A stretch of 64,000 nucleotides of DNA from Collybia mongolica (lineage: Eukaryota > Basidiomycota > Agaricomycetes > Agaricales > Clitocybaceae), in assembly GCA_013420905.1 (NCBI GenBank), contig JAAXNY010000015.1:310001-374000 (forward strand), in the 5' to 3' direction. The translations under genes were made by a program, and so were the position numbers. This document shows, piece after piece, positions 21,065 through 32,806 of this stretch; the stretch's first letter is position 1, and each line of letters begins with the position of its first letter. A model generated the notes under the pieces. It did no database searches. It saw only the letters and a list, made by a program, of their open reading frames with translations, and had not been told where the DNA came from.

Positions 21065-21981
21065 CGACCATTTCGATGACAAACTTTGTAAGTTGTATAT
21101 CTTACATTGCTTTCAGTGGTACAATTGGTAATGATTGGCAATCATGCTCACCTTAGCCGGGCGTCGTTGAATATATAATCCGGACCAGGCGCAATGAGGA
21201 ATGGTTTGTCGATGTTGTTGCCAGCCGCTTAATCAATGGACGGGGTTAACAGAAGATCGGGCCGTGTTGATTTGGCGGTCGCAATGCCCATTGGACACTT
21301 TCAATTTGAAAGGCTACCATACCGCATCCGAGTCTTTGAAGCCATACGTCGCCCAACAAAACCTCAAACCATTGTACATGCAACCGGCAGGTGACCCCCA
21401 AGTCCACTCTTCATTTAACGTCGCGGGAAGTCTTTGTACCAAACCTGGAAAATTTCACTGCGGGTATTCCCACAGGAACATAGTGTATAATATTCTGATC
21501 ACATAAAACCTTAAAGAGGATACGCGTCAAAACCAGCTTCCATACCTCCGCACAAAAAAAAGTTCAAGAAAGAGGGCAGAGATGGTAACGTGAGATGGTC
21601 AGAGTTTGTAGAGTAGCCCAACACTCTCATGGGGGTCTCGTTGGACCCCAATCGCACATATATTTGTCCTGGTCCGGGTTTAAGATAAGGAGAGGGTTGG
21701 GGAAGACGGACAATTAGCGGTGGCGAATAGTGTGAAATCGCGCTTCCTTGACATTTTTACTTTAACGTTTTAGATAAGGAGAGGGTTGGGGAAGACGGAC
21801 AATTAGCGGTGGCGAATAGTGTGAAATCGCGCTTCCTTGACATTTTTACTTTAACGTTTTACTTGTCAAGGAAAAGCTATGAAGCTATGTAAAATGGGTA
21901 ACCTTCGAATCGAAAATTTATACATTTGGTGGGGGCTCTAATTACCTCTAACGCTCTAACCCTGATCAACCGTACTTTGGT
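21065..21981. other. Intergenic region containing an 89-bp tandem duplication
   Basis: There is no gene. The only structure is the exact duplication listed next. Confidence 0.5.
21683..21860. repeat. Perfect tandem duplication, two 89-bp units
   Basis: The unit beginning AGATAAGGAGAGGGTTGGGG occurs at 21683-21771 and again at 21772-21860 without a single difference. This implies a very recent duplication, or an assembly artefact. Confidence 0.9.
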
Positions 21982-23429
21982 CTATACAGGGGTATCTTTC
22001 TCTTCAATCCCTTCAGCTACATCCCTACAACTCAAAGCAGGTGTGGAATGAGCAAACAACGGAGTGCGCTGTGGAGAACCATGACCGGGGCCTTGTGCAA
22101 GCACCATCGACGGCAGGGAAACATCGGGTAAATACTGGTCCAATGTATACCGCCTGTTCACGAGTACAATCACCACGGTAGGATACATCCACTGCACATA
22201 AACCTCGTTATTCCAAAAATAAAATATAAATATAACGAGGTGGGGGGGACTTACTGCGAATGCGAAGTAGGATATAGTGACTACATGGAGGACGTTCTGT
22301 TCTACGGGGCCCAGGGCACCGCGGGGAATAAATATTAGGAAAAAATAAAGAGCCTGAACAGGTGTTTTTTTGAGAATGTGTCAGCGAGAATTTATGAAGC
22401 TCGTACTTGTGGTACGCAAAAGGCTACTCCGGATTCGAAGAGGACTGCAAGGACACGTACTCCTTGCGGCGGCGCGGGTGACAGTGACAGCGCTGCCACG
22501 TCCTTCCTATGCAGCCTGCAATATATGAGGCGTACCATCAGGCGTCCTTTGAGAATTCGACTCACCAGTATATATAGCCGATGAGAGCTGTTGCTACGAC
22601 GTTCGTCGCGAGGGACAGGCAGAGGCCCACCACGTATATTCGATTTACGATTCCGTTGTCAATGTCACCACCCATAGTGGCGAGGACTGCGTTGGCAAGG
22701 GTCGTGGCTTGAATTAGGGTCTGCGGTGAGGCGCGTTTTTCCGAGAGCAGAATGTATCGGCATACCTATTGATCCCAACAACAGGAGTAACGGTAGGATG
22801 ACTAAACATCGCTTATGTTGCATCCTCAAGAGAACGAATGCCCTCCAAACGACGATGCTGTCACTGATGATAGGCTGGATGGATGCATATAAGGTATGTC
22901 TTAAGAGAAATTTCCCAGACGTAAGCTCTTACCCCGAACGCACAGGTCCAAACCAGTAATAAAATGGGTGTCCGACGCAGAAACGTGCTTGCTAGTATCA
23001 GTCTCTTGCCCAAAGGCATGTCTCGGTTATCAACGAGGGTCGACTGAGCCGTTACCCATGCGTCCGCCAGGAGGGCCGCCCCCTGAACTGCGGCCAAGAT
23101 GAAAGAGAACACGCTGGTCAGGAACATCCACATATGAGCGCGGCTTGATAAGTGCTTTCGACTACCGGAGCCCGTTAGTATCTCTGCTTGTTGAGAAACA
23201 CGAGCTCGAGCGACGTACAGGAATATTGCGGTCGATTGGGCAAATACTAGAATGAATATGCCTAGGTGAAAAGACCTGTGAGTTATGTGGGATCAGGATC
23301 GATCGAGATGTTTTCCTTCTCACCGTAGATGAGAGAGAAAGTAGCGATCTCAACGGATTCAGCTATCAAGAATCTGCCGATGATGGCTAAGAGAGCAGCG
23401 TCTGGGGAGGCTTCGTTGTCGGAAGGCAT
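21982..23429 (-). CDS. Multi-TM membrane protein of a basidiomycete-expanded family
   Basis: Seven exons are read on the minus strand: 23429-23324, 23261-22933, 22874-22766, 22720-22566, 22515-22407, 22353-22255 and 22191-21982, all with GT-AG borders. The protein of about 372 residues has roughly seven hydrophobic helices, for example FILVFAQSTAIFLYVARARV, FLTSVFSFILAAVQGAALLA, CLVILPLLLLLGSI, LSLATNVVATALIGYIYW, ALYFFLIFIPRGALG and VTISYFAFA. The SIVVWRAFVLL and TNVVATALIGY motifs recur in a large uncharacterised Agaricomycete family. It ends in a polar, cytosolic-like tail (GHGSPQRTPLFAHST...). Function is unknown. The exon 3-4 junction is one base out of frame with the visible sites, so there is either an atypical splice or a one-base indel. 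Confidence 0.7.
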
Positions 23430-24757
23430 GGTTAGGTGGGAGGGGACTGTGATGCATCCGATATGTTTGACGCGTTTTTATCCCGTGAAATCCCCTGACT
23501 TGGGAAATAAAAACTTACGTTATTCCATTCGTTCAACGCCCCAAATTGTTATAATCGTCCTTTGGGGATAGGGGAGCCGTACTTCGCGTACGTTCAGAAA
23601 GGCGCGTTGAATAGACTGGGCGGATTTTGGGCTGATTATCCTGATCACATACTCAGCGGAACCGATTCAGAAGTACTGTTCGAGTGTCGCACCGATCTTC
23701 CACTTGGATCGTCCGTCTGTAGTGAGTGGATGATTAGGGACCGAGTTTGAAGTGCCTGTCACAACATATTGCTGTGCATGTTTTTTTTTTTTTTTTTGAG
23801 TGGCAGCATGGTTTTCAGGGTTCTAATTGAATGAGAAATAGGAAAAGGAGAGCCGGCTGGAGGGGCTAGAGTCCAGAATACCTTATTTTCGTTATATTTA
23901 TTGCTAGTACCACCAACCGATCTGGTCAAGGGTAATGGGGAGCGTCTGAGTGGTACATTCCCTGGAAAGTCGTGGGTCGCGACGTCCGGTGGCATTTGGG
24001 TTTGAGTCCTGCTGCCGCGGAGTGATAAAATCTGAAGCGAAGAGTGGATTGACGCCCAAACATAAGGTCAGGTGACGTGAAGTCGGGCTTTTCATATTAT
24101 TTCACTTGTTTCTTCCATCCCCACGCCGGGTGGTGGTGTCTCTGGAGATGTCAGATGGGAGTTAGAATCACAGGTGCCGCATTTGAAAGATAATTTTTCG
24201 TTATGCGGTGGTTGTCCCCTGGAATAATCATTGGTGCTTAATCGACTGGCGATGACGCATGCGCAGGGTTAGGACACCGGAGATATTTGAAAATTTCGAC
24301 ATAAGGCTGTCCGCCCAGAAATAAGCGGCCCTTGATAGGAGGTGTTCCTCTAAGATCTATGCTCCATACACATCAGGAAGATTTCATTCTCGCTTGATAT
24401 CTAACTTGCCTGCCCCTGTTGGAGTACAACGCGTACTGCCTTTCAACCGCGAGATTGATGTAATGCGCCTTGATCTGTTGAGGGGTAAGGAACTGTTTCG
24501 TTACGACTGGAATCAGAGATTATTTGGGTCAGGGAGTCCACTGTTGATCGAAGCCAAAGTTTGAGCCAATGTTGTTATAACACGCACAAGGACTCCGATA
24601 TCGGTCGTCAGAAAGACAAAGGTGGAAAGCAAAGAACACAACTAGTCAGGTTTATCCGATGATCCGGGTGGGCTTGATCAGGCACTATTTGTTGTTATTA
24701 TGTTGTGATGACGCCAGCAAGTCGGACGCGAAAGGCTCATCGACGACGACGACGACG
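23430..24757. other. Gene-free region upstream of the ARMC8-like gene
   Basis: No gene is supported. A poly-T run lies at 23781-23797. Confidence 0.4.
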
Positions 24758-27700
24758 ATGACAATCAGCGTATTGACGCTGCCTGCGCTCAAGAAAGTCA
24801 AAAACACTGTCATCGGCAACCCCTCCGCAAAGCTGCTCATCGCACAAGACGATGCCTTCATCAGAATGTACGTTCCCCCCCCTTCTTCCCCTCGAGAGTC
24901 CCTGCTGAACCGTGCTGTTGCAGATTAACAGAGACGCTGAACCACCCGACGAACGAACCTCTGCGCATCGAGGCCGCCCATGTCGTCGCCTCGCTCGCAT
25001 ACGGCTCCGAGCCCGCTCTTGCAGCGTTATTACACCACCAGGCCGTCCACGCTCTCCTCTACGCTCTCGCCCTCGCCCTCACAACCGCCCCCGTACACCC
25101 CCCCTCGTCCCCCTCATCGTCGTCCGCTCTCGCCACTGCACCCTCCCACGCACTCATCTCCGCCCTCGCACGCGCCCTACGTGCCGTCGTCGCAGCCCTC
25201 GCGGACGTCGTCGGCCCGGCACAGTATGGCCTCCCCCCCGTTGGCTCTGGGATCCGCGGACCGGCCGAGGATATCCTTGAGACAGTGTTCTGCGTGAGTC
25301 TCCCCCCCCTTATGTCGTCTGTCGTTTCCCGCTCTAACACCCGCGTCCTCACCCGGATGGTGAAGCAAGAATCTCTCGATATATACCTACCGCTCCTCGC
25401 GCCACAGGGACAACAAGCAAAATCACAGGTGCACACTCAGACCCAGATAGCGATTGCGCACCTCCTTGGTGCGGGCTTGAGATCGGCTACACATCGGACG
25501 GCCGTGGCGGGCTGGGTGCCGCCCGCACTCCGTGCTACGGCGGGGACGGACAGCGGACGGAGAGGCACCAGCAGAGGTTGGGAGAATATGGGCACGAGTC
25601 CGGGTGTCGCGCGGTCGCCGGACGTGCGGACGGGCCGGGGGTGGGAGGGCACGTCGCCAGAGGCGAGGGCGGGGCGGGCGGTGGACGCTCCGGTGGGCAG
25701 GTCCGTGGTGGTCGGTGCGGGGAGGGGGTGGGAGAGCACGAGTATGGGAGCGGCGAAGTCGCTGGATGTTGAGGCGGGGACGAAGGCGGGGGCAGGGACG
25801 GGGACACGTCCGGGGAGGGGGTGGGAGAAGGCTGGTGGACCGGTTGCGAAGGATGGGGGGTGGGTTGCGAAAACGTTGGTTGGGCTTATTGGTGGGAAAG
25901 ACGTGAAGGTGTGTTTTCCCTTTTTATTGCCGTTCGTTCAAGCTCTATGTCTCTTCCTGTCGTTGTGGAGGACTGTGTGTGGGTTCTGGAGGCTCCTTTG
26001 GGACGGTGGTGATGCATTATGCGAACATACGGTTCGTCTTTTCGAGATGCGCCGTACTGCGGTGGGATCATCTCCCTATATACCCACCCGACTGTCCGTT
26101 TCACCACTCATATACATATAACACAATGCTCCTCCACATATATACATGCGTGCCACATCCCCAATTATTTTCCACATTCCCAACTCCGTCCAATCTCATC
26201 CACTAAACACCCCAACACCTCCCCCCCACAGGTCCAAGAAGCCGCTCTCCTCGCGCTCGCAGCGCTCGTCAAAGACTCGCCCGACCTTGCAGGTGTGCTC
26301 GAGCGGCCCCCCGTGTCTATCACCGTGACGCCGGGTATGACGAGCCCGGGTGCGAATACGGCGCGGGGGCCGTGGGATCGCGCGCCGGGTGGGGGGGGAC
26401 ATGGTGGAGGTATGGGAGGGGGAGGGGGAGGGAATGTTGACCACGCGGGGACACCGCTGGGGCTGGTGCTGGGGCTGACGAAGGCGCGTGTGGTGGATGT
26501 GAGGGTTGCTGCGTGTTTGTGGTGAGTTGGTGGCTTTTCTTTTTGATTTGCAAGGGGGGGAGGGAGTGAGGGGGTGGGTGGAGGCGGGGGGTGCGCCTTT
26601 TTTTTTTTTTTCTGGTGGTTCCCTTGGTTTTTCTCGTGTTGCTTTAGAGTTGGGATTGTACGCGTGCTGATGTTTTTCTTCCCTTTCCCTCCCTCCGTCC
26701 CTGTTTTGTTGTTCCTGTTGACGTCGCGGTTACTAGTGCCACACGCATCCGACGCGCGACGCCGCCGCCCGCTGCGCCCGTGTTGACGCCTGCGCAGATG
26801 GCGGGCCCGGCGGAGGATGTGTGTGCGAGGACGGTGATTAATGTGGTTAATCGGATGATTGGGGGGGAAGGTGCGGGTGTGGGTGCTAGTGTGGGTGGGG
26901 GAGGGGATGTGGGGGGCTCGGGGGAGGCGCTGGGGGTGAAGGTCAAGGCGTGTTTTATCCTCTGTGAGTTTCTTTTTTTTTTTTTTTTTTTGTTTCTCCC
27001 CGTGGGTGGTTTTTGGGTTTGTGCGTTTGCTGGTCGTGGGTTTACTTTAGCGCTACGACCTCTATTATCCCTCATTACTATCAAGGAAAACTAACGATCC
27101 CCTCCCCCTCCAGACCACCTCATCACGGACGACCCGGCGCTGTGCCAAGCCGCGTTCGACCACGGCTCGCTCGAGCGCCTCGCCACGATCGTCCGGGCGC
27201 TCACGCCGGTCCCTGCGCCTAGTCCGTCTGGCACTGGGACGGGGCCCGGGGGTGGGGCAGGCGCGGGTGTGAGTGTGAGTGTGGGTGTAGGTGCGGGTGC
27301 GGGTGCGGGTGGGGTGTCGGAAGAGTCACAGCTGTGGGAGGAGGACGAGGAGCCGGAGAGTATTTGCGCACTGCGTGAGGTAAGTTTGGAATTTTTTCTG
27401 CGGCACTTCCCTCTGGTTCGCAGTACCCCCACGGCCCTGGACATTAACGCCCCACTCTACCCCCCCCCCCCCCCCCTTCTACAGGCAGCGCTGACGGCGA
27501 TAGCGGCGCTGGCGCTGTTCTCGAATGATATCCGGTGCGCGGTGACGGATGACGTGGGGCTGCTGGTGCGCGTGCAGGCGGCGCTGGGGGCGCGCCATGC
27601 GGGGACGCGGTATGCGGCGTGCCAGTGTGTGCGCGCGCTGAGTCGGGCGGTGACGGTGCTGCGGACGAATATTGTGGATTGTGGGTTGGGGATGGCGGTG

Positions 27701-28878
27701 TTTGGTGTGTTAGAGGAGGAGCTTGGGGAGCGGGTGGGGGGAGGGGCGGGGATGGGGATGGGGATGGGGACGGGGCCGGGTGCAGGGGTAGGTGCGGGGG
27801 CGGGGGCTGGGAGAGAGAAGAGTAAGGAGAAGGAGAGGGAGATGGATGGGGGTGAGGTGGAGGGTGAAAAGGGTGTGGGTGATAGGCGGGTGCTGGGCGC
27901 TGCGTTGGCTGCGGTTTGTAATATGGTAAATGACTTTTCGCCTTTGCGGCCTGTAAGTCGTTTTTTTTCTTTTTCCCCTTGGGAATGGGGTGTTGGGCCC
28001 TGTCACTGACACATGGGGCTTTGTTACGCTGCATAGATACTCTTGGAGAAAGGGTTGATGTCGCGGCTGGTGAAGGTGCTAGGGATGGGTGAGCCGACTT
28101 TAAAGGTTAGCGCGCTGTGGGCGGTGAAGAACCTTCTGCGGAAGAGTTCGGTGGAGATGAAGAAGGATGTGATGCGTAGTCTTGGATGGGATCAGCTTGT
28201 TAGGTATGCCCCGTTCCTGTTGCGGAACTCTAATCCTGGCAAGGTTGAGGTTAACCCTCCATGCTTAGGTTTCTCTCGGATAAGGATGAAGGCGTACAGG
28301 AGCAGGCGTTTAATGTTGTTCGGAACTTGGCGGAAGATGAGGACGGCGTTAGTATGGTGTTTCGCGAAATTGGGCCGCAGGTCCTGCTGCATCATTTAAC
28401 GGCGTCGCTGAAATCGACAGACGAGAATGTCGTACTCCAGGTGCGTCCGCTTTCTAAAAATAAAAATATAAAGAATCTTCGTGTGATTGACAAGTGCTAA
28501 TAGGCGGCCTACGTCATCGCGAACCTCTCCAACGGATGCGAGACGGAGCAGCATGATATCCTCTCACAGCCGCACCTCCTCGACGCGCTGCGGTCGTGCC
28601 TCGCCGTGTCCAAGACGGAGGTCCGCCGGCCCATCGTCGCGTGCGTGTTTGTGCTCGTGAGCGGGAACCCGAAGCGGCGGAAGGATATTGTCGATGCGGG
28701 GTTCGTGTCGACGTTGAGGCATTTGTGTGAGTGGTCTGGGGTGGCGGGGGTAGGCGGGGGTGGGGGTGGAGGGAGCTTGGGTGTGAGGAGGGCGACGGTG
28801 TTGGAGGATGATCGGGATGTGGTGGAACAGGCGCGCCAGGCGCTGGATTGGTTGGAGGATAGTTATGTGATGACGTAG
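24758..28878 (+). CDS. ARMC8: Armadillo-repeat protein, ARMC8 / GID5 (Vid28) homologue
   Basis: Ten exons (24758-24867, 24924-25293, 25408-25908, 26232-26521, 26737-26963, 27114-27379, 27485-27952, 28037-28203, 28269-28440, 28504-28878) join in frame to 981 residues. Armadillo helices are clear at the N-terminus (NEPLRIEAAHVVASLAYGS), at AALLALAALVKDSP and AALTAIAALALFSND, and above all at the C-terminus (TLKVSALWAVKNLLRKSS, VQEQAFNVVRNLAEDEDG, AAYVIANLSNGCE, VRRPIVACVFVLVSGNPKRRKDI, QARQALDWLED). The C-terminal set is characteristic of ARMC8/Gid5, the subunit that scaffolds and helps recruit substrates in the GID/CTLH E3 ubiquitin ligase. Long Gly/Ala/Ser/Thr-rich insertions separate the repeats, making it longer than animal ARMC8. 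Coding GC is very high. The upstream ATG at 24659 is possible but adds an unlikely extension. Confidence 0.8.
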
Positions 28879-29610
28879 GATTTGTCAACCTTTTGAGGGG
28901 GAAGAGGGGAAGGGTGCGTGGGTTTGGGTGGTTTCGTTTTTTGTTTTTTTTTTTTGATCTTGGGATTTGTTTTGTTGTTTTTGTTATCGAGTTATCGCCT
29001 ATGAGCTGATGATTGAAGCCGCCGGCGACTTAGGGTCGGCCTCTGATCTCACTGATCATGATATACATATTTGGTTGTGCTTGAATTGTCGACTCTGTAC
29101 GGTCTTTACAAAAATGTTGAGAATCCTGTGCAGTATTGGATGCTTATAGCAATGTTTTTTTAGTTATGAGAATAGTATAAACTGAATCGTTAAACTAAGA
29201 GTCGATCCCAAGAATCCGTGAAAATCATATATTTGTGGGGAGAGGGCTTGTGCTTGTGTAGAGATGAACGCTTACCGGGGCTGGTATGTATTGAATGGGA
29301 AATGTGATGGCGCGAGGCGGGGCATTCCTTACCTCCATATAGATCCATTGGTATTGGACAACAGACCCGTGTCCTAAACGCATCGAAGTACGTGTTTCTC
29401 ATTCCTCAACGCGTGATGGTCATTGGTTGATCCTGATTCACGCGATGGGGAGCTCACTCTCAGTGGAAAAAAAATACGTGTCCGAAACTTTGGCATAGCC
29501 TGGGCAAAGTTGGGCAAAGTTGTGTAATAATTAGTTCAAGGTTAGTCGAAAATATTAACCTTTTTAACTGATGTCAAAATTTCTGACTATTTTTCTCTAC
29601 TGAGGGGCAC
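28879..29610. other. Intergenic, 3' flank of the ARMC8-like gene
   Basis: There are poly-T and T-rich sequences at 28935-28985 and no gene. Confidence 0.4.
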
Positions 29611-29612
29611 TA

Positions 29613-32600
29613 CAGTTCCGGACAAACAAACACGGTAAATTTCTTGACTGAGTTTTAGACACTGCCACAAATGCTAGAGAGACCAAAAAACCGTAAAAAC
29701 GTGTATATCTGATCCCAATTGACATTATTCAACGAGCCGGTTTTCCCATCTCGAAGATTTTTGGGGTTGAGACTCCAAAAAATTGGCCACCCCCCAAAAA
29801 GAATCAGGAAAAATATGAAAAAATCGGAAATTGACAGTTCTCGATTAGCTGAACGTGATGACGTTGAAAAATTTGAAATTGGTTGGGAACCGAGCCCTAA
29901 AAAAAATCAACAATACCCGCCCATCAGTAATTATCAACCCCTCTATGGTGCGTGGTCGGCCCTCAAAACGCGTACGAAATACCCGAGGGCTTCGCAATCA
30001 GCATCAGACGGCGGTACCACCATTCCCAAATGAAGAATCCCCAACGAGTAATCCTATCCCAACCGAGTCAAGTTCACATGACGACCTGGAAACAGATTTG
30101 GGCGTCTATTTCGACAGCGCGAGACCCTTCATCAATGAAGATAATGATGGAATGGAATCAGAACCAGACCTTGAAGAATTGTCTGATTCGGGAGATTGGG
30201 ACGATGAGGAACTGCAGGAAAGGATGTATCTGTTGGCTGTAATGGTGGAGGAGGGAGATGATCCCGCAGATGAGAGCTGGCTGCCACCTCAACTGAAGAA
30301 AAAGAAACGCAGGATTGGTTTGTGTTCATGCATAAGTATGAGTACTAATCAATGGTGACTCACCATATGTCACACAGAACGACCGAAGGAATACATAAAG
30401 GGACCCGACATGATGAGCAAATCAAAACGCACCCAGCGCCGCTATCGCAAAGCCAACCACAATCAGACCAGTCTTGATGGCTTCGGGTTTTCTTCCAGTC
30501 ACACACCTGCACCGTGTATGCCCAAGGTTTCTCCTGGTTTGGTGGATGATGAAATTAGCGCAGATGTGAAGATCGATGTCGAGGATACAAATACCGATGA
30601 TGTTATGGGAGTTCCAGTCACAATCCGCAAGGAGACTGTTGAGGTTGAGATACCGCCCCGAATCCATGAGGAGTCGGTTGAGATCAAGATACCGCCCCAA
30701 ATTCATGAAGAAAGTGTCGAGCCAGTGATTCCACTGGTTCAGGAAGCTGAAAGCGAAAGGCATGGCTGGGAGGATGACCTTGATGAGTGCGTACAGGCAG
30801 GTGTTGAAATCCGGAGCTGGGAGGATTTGCAAAAGCAGATCAAAGAGGATCTGCAAAAGGGTTCGAAAACCTTACCATTAACTCAGATAAACCAACTGCT
30901 TATCTTGCGAAACTTTGCGACTCTCCGATCAAAAGGATTCTCGAAAACTGCAGCTAGCTTTCAGATTGCAACTCAATGGCACAAGGGCGAGGGAAAGTAC
31001 TTTGCCAGGAAGGTTCGGGCACTCGCACGGCACTATCAAGTCTTTGAACAGTTGCCAAGGGAGAAACATGGTGGCAAGAAGATGTGTCGAAGTCTCTTGC
31101 TTGATGAGCATGTCAAAGTAGCTGCATGGGGGTGGCTTATTGTGCAGAAAGCTGGCGAAGTCACTCCCCGCCGTTTTCAGCATGCACTGAACAATGAAAT
31201 CCTTCCATCCATCAACATAATGATGAATCAACCACTATGCGAGCGCACTGCGAGGAGATGGCTGCTGAAGTTGGGATGGTGGCTAAAAGCACTCAAGAAA
31301 GGTGTCTACATGGATGGCCATGAACGGGAGGATGTCGTGAAGTATCGCAACGAGGTTTTTCTTCCTGCCATGGCTAAGTTTGAAGCTCGGATGACCCACT
31401 TTGAGGGAGCTGAACTTCAGAAGGTTCTGCCAACCCTGAATGAGGGTGAGAAGGAGATCGTTCCGCTGTTTCACAATGAGAGCTGCCTCACAGTCAATGA
31501 CTACAAAGCAACAGCATGGCTTGGGCCGGGGCAAAGGATATTGCAGAAGAAGGGGCGTGGTCACCTCATTCATGTTTCTGAGTTCATCACCCCTTTAACT
31601 GGCTGTTTGGTTCTGCATGATAAAGACATGAACATCGTGGACGAGGCTCGCAAGATCATCTACCCTGGATCTAATGGTGATGCATGGTGGGACACAGACC
31701 AATTGCTTGTGCAAGTCAAACATGCCATCGAGGTCTTTGAGAAGGCCCATCCAGATTGCATCGCACTCTTCATTTTTGATCAATCCTCAGCTCACGCATC
31801 ACTCGGACCCGACGCACTCAAAGCCTCTGAGATGAATAAATCAGATGGTGGAAAACAACGAGTACAATGTGACACTGTCATTCCTGACTCAAATCCGCAT
31901 CCAGCATATCGAGGAATGGAACAGAAGATGACGCTCCCTGATGGGCGCCCAAAAGGCTTGGAACATGTCCTTATGGAATGTGGCTTTGACGTCAGCAGGA
32001 TGCGTGCTAAGTGTGCGCCAGTATGCCCATTTGAAAATACTGATTGCTGTATGATGTGGCTGCTCAGTAAACAAGCTGACTTCTTAAACCAGGAGTCTAT
32101 GCTAGAGACCTTAATCAAGAACTCAGGGCATGAATGTATTTTCTTGCCGAAGTTCCACTGTGAACTTAATCCTATTGAGATGGTGTGTTGTCCAAGCACT
32201 CTCAACTATCATATTCTCAAGAACTGTACAGTACTGGGGTTGGGTTAAATATCAGTATCATGAGGTACCAAAGCAGACCTTTGCTGAGGCAAAAGAAGTT
32301 GCCATGAGGTACCTTGATGCCTGCCCTGTGGACACGATTCAACGATTTATCAATCGGTCCTGGCGTTTCATGAGTGCATATCGGAAAGGACTCACTGGTG
32401 ATGCTGCTGCATGGGCCGTCAGGAAGCAGCGCCAACATCGTCAGGTGTCTTACCGGGCCATGATGTCCCTGGAAGCGGTTCTCAACCCTGGTCGCGCACC
32501 CTAACTTTTCGAAATTTGATCCAAAAAATTTGGCCACCCCAAAAAGTCGTGGGAAAAATATAAACAAAGTGTTTTCTGACGTATTTTGACCCGCTGAATC

Positions 32601-32678
32601 CATTTCTGAAGTCCGTTTTGCGCCAAAAATTTTTGTTTAGAAGATACAAAATTTACCGTGTTTGTTTGTCCGGAACTG
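29613..32678 (+). mobile_element. Tc1/mariner (IS630)-type transposon, apparently complete
   Basis: The terminal inverted repeats are 30 bp long and identical (29613-29642 against 32649-32678), starting CAGTTCCGGACAAACAAACA. A TA dinucleotide sits on each side (29611-29612 and 32679-32680), matching the TA target of the superfamily. A single spliced transposase gene fills the interior without damage. Perfect TIRs and an open transposase suggest a recent insertion that may still be active. It lies between the 3' ends of the ARMC8-like and SDR genes. Confidence 0.92.
29858..32504 (+). CDS. DDE transposase of the Tc1/mariner-type element
   Basis: Three exons (29858-30317, 30378-32182, 32232-32504) join in frame to about 845 residues. 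The N-terminus is basic then acidic (DLETDLGVYFD, EEGDDPADE), followed by a helix-turn-helix-like region around residues 300-430. The catalytic core shows the three acidic residues in order: D in HNESCLTVNDYKATAW, D in ALFIFDQSSAHAS, and E in LPKFHCELNPIEM. The C-terminal part (YWGWVKYQYHEVP, FINRSWRFMSAYRKGL) matches other fungal members of this large family. No stop or frameshift was found once the two short introns are removed. The start ATG at 29858 is the first in frame; an upstream start is possible. Confidence 0.85.
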
Positions 32679-32806
32679 TACCAGGCCGAACGAAAAACCC
32701 TGAGGCAGGCGGTTAAAGATAATTACAATACTTGGAGCTCAGAGAATTACAGCCCAGTTTGTAGGTATACAAAAAGAAATACAAAAAAAAGTACATCCAC
32801 GGCAAA

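Noticed and set aside
25059..25436. Long antisense open frames across the ARMC8-like gene and F-box gene A
   Set aside because: High GC makes stop codons rare on both strands. These frames have low-complexity products and overlap well-supported exons.
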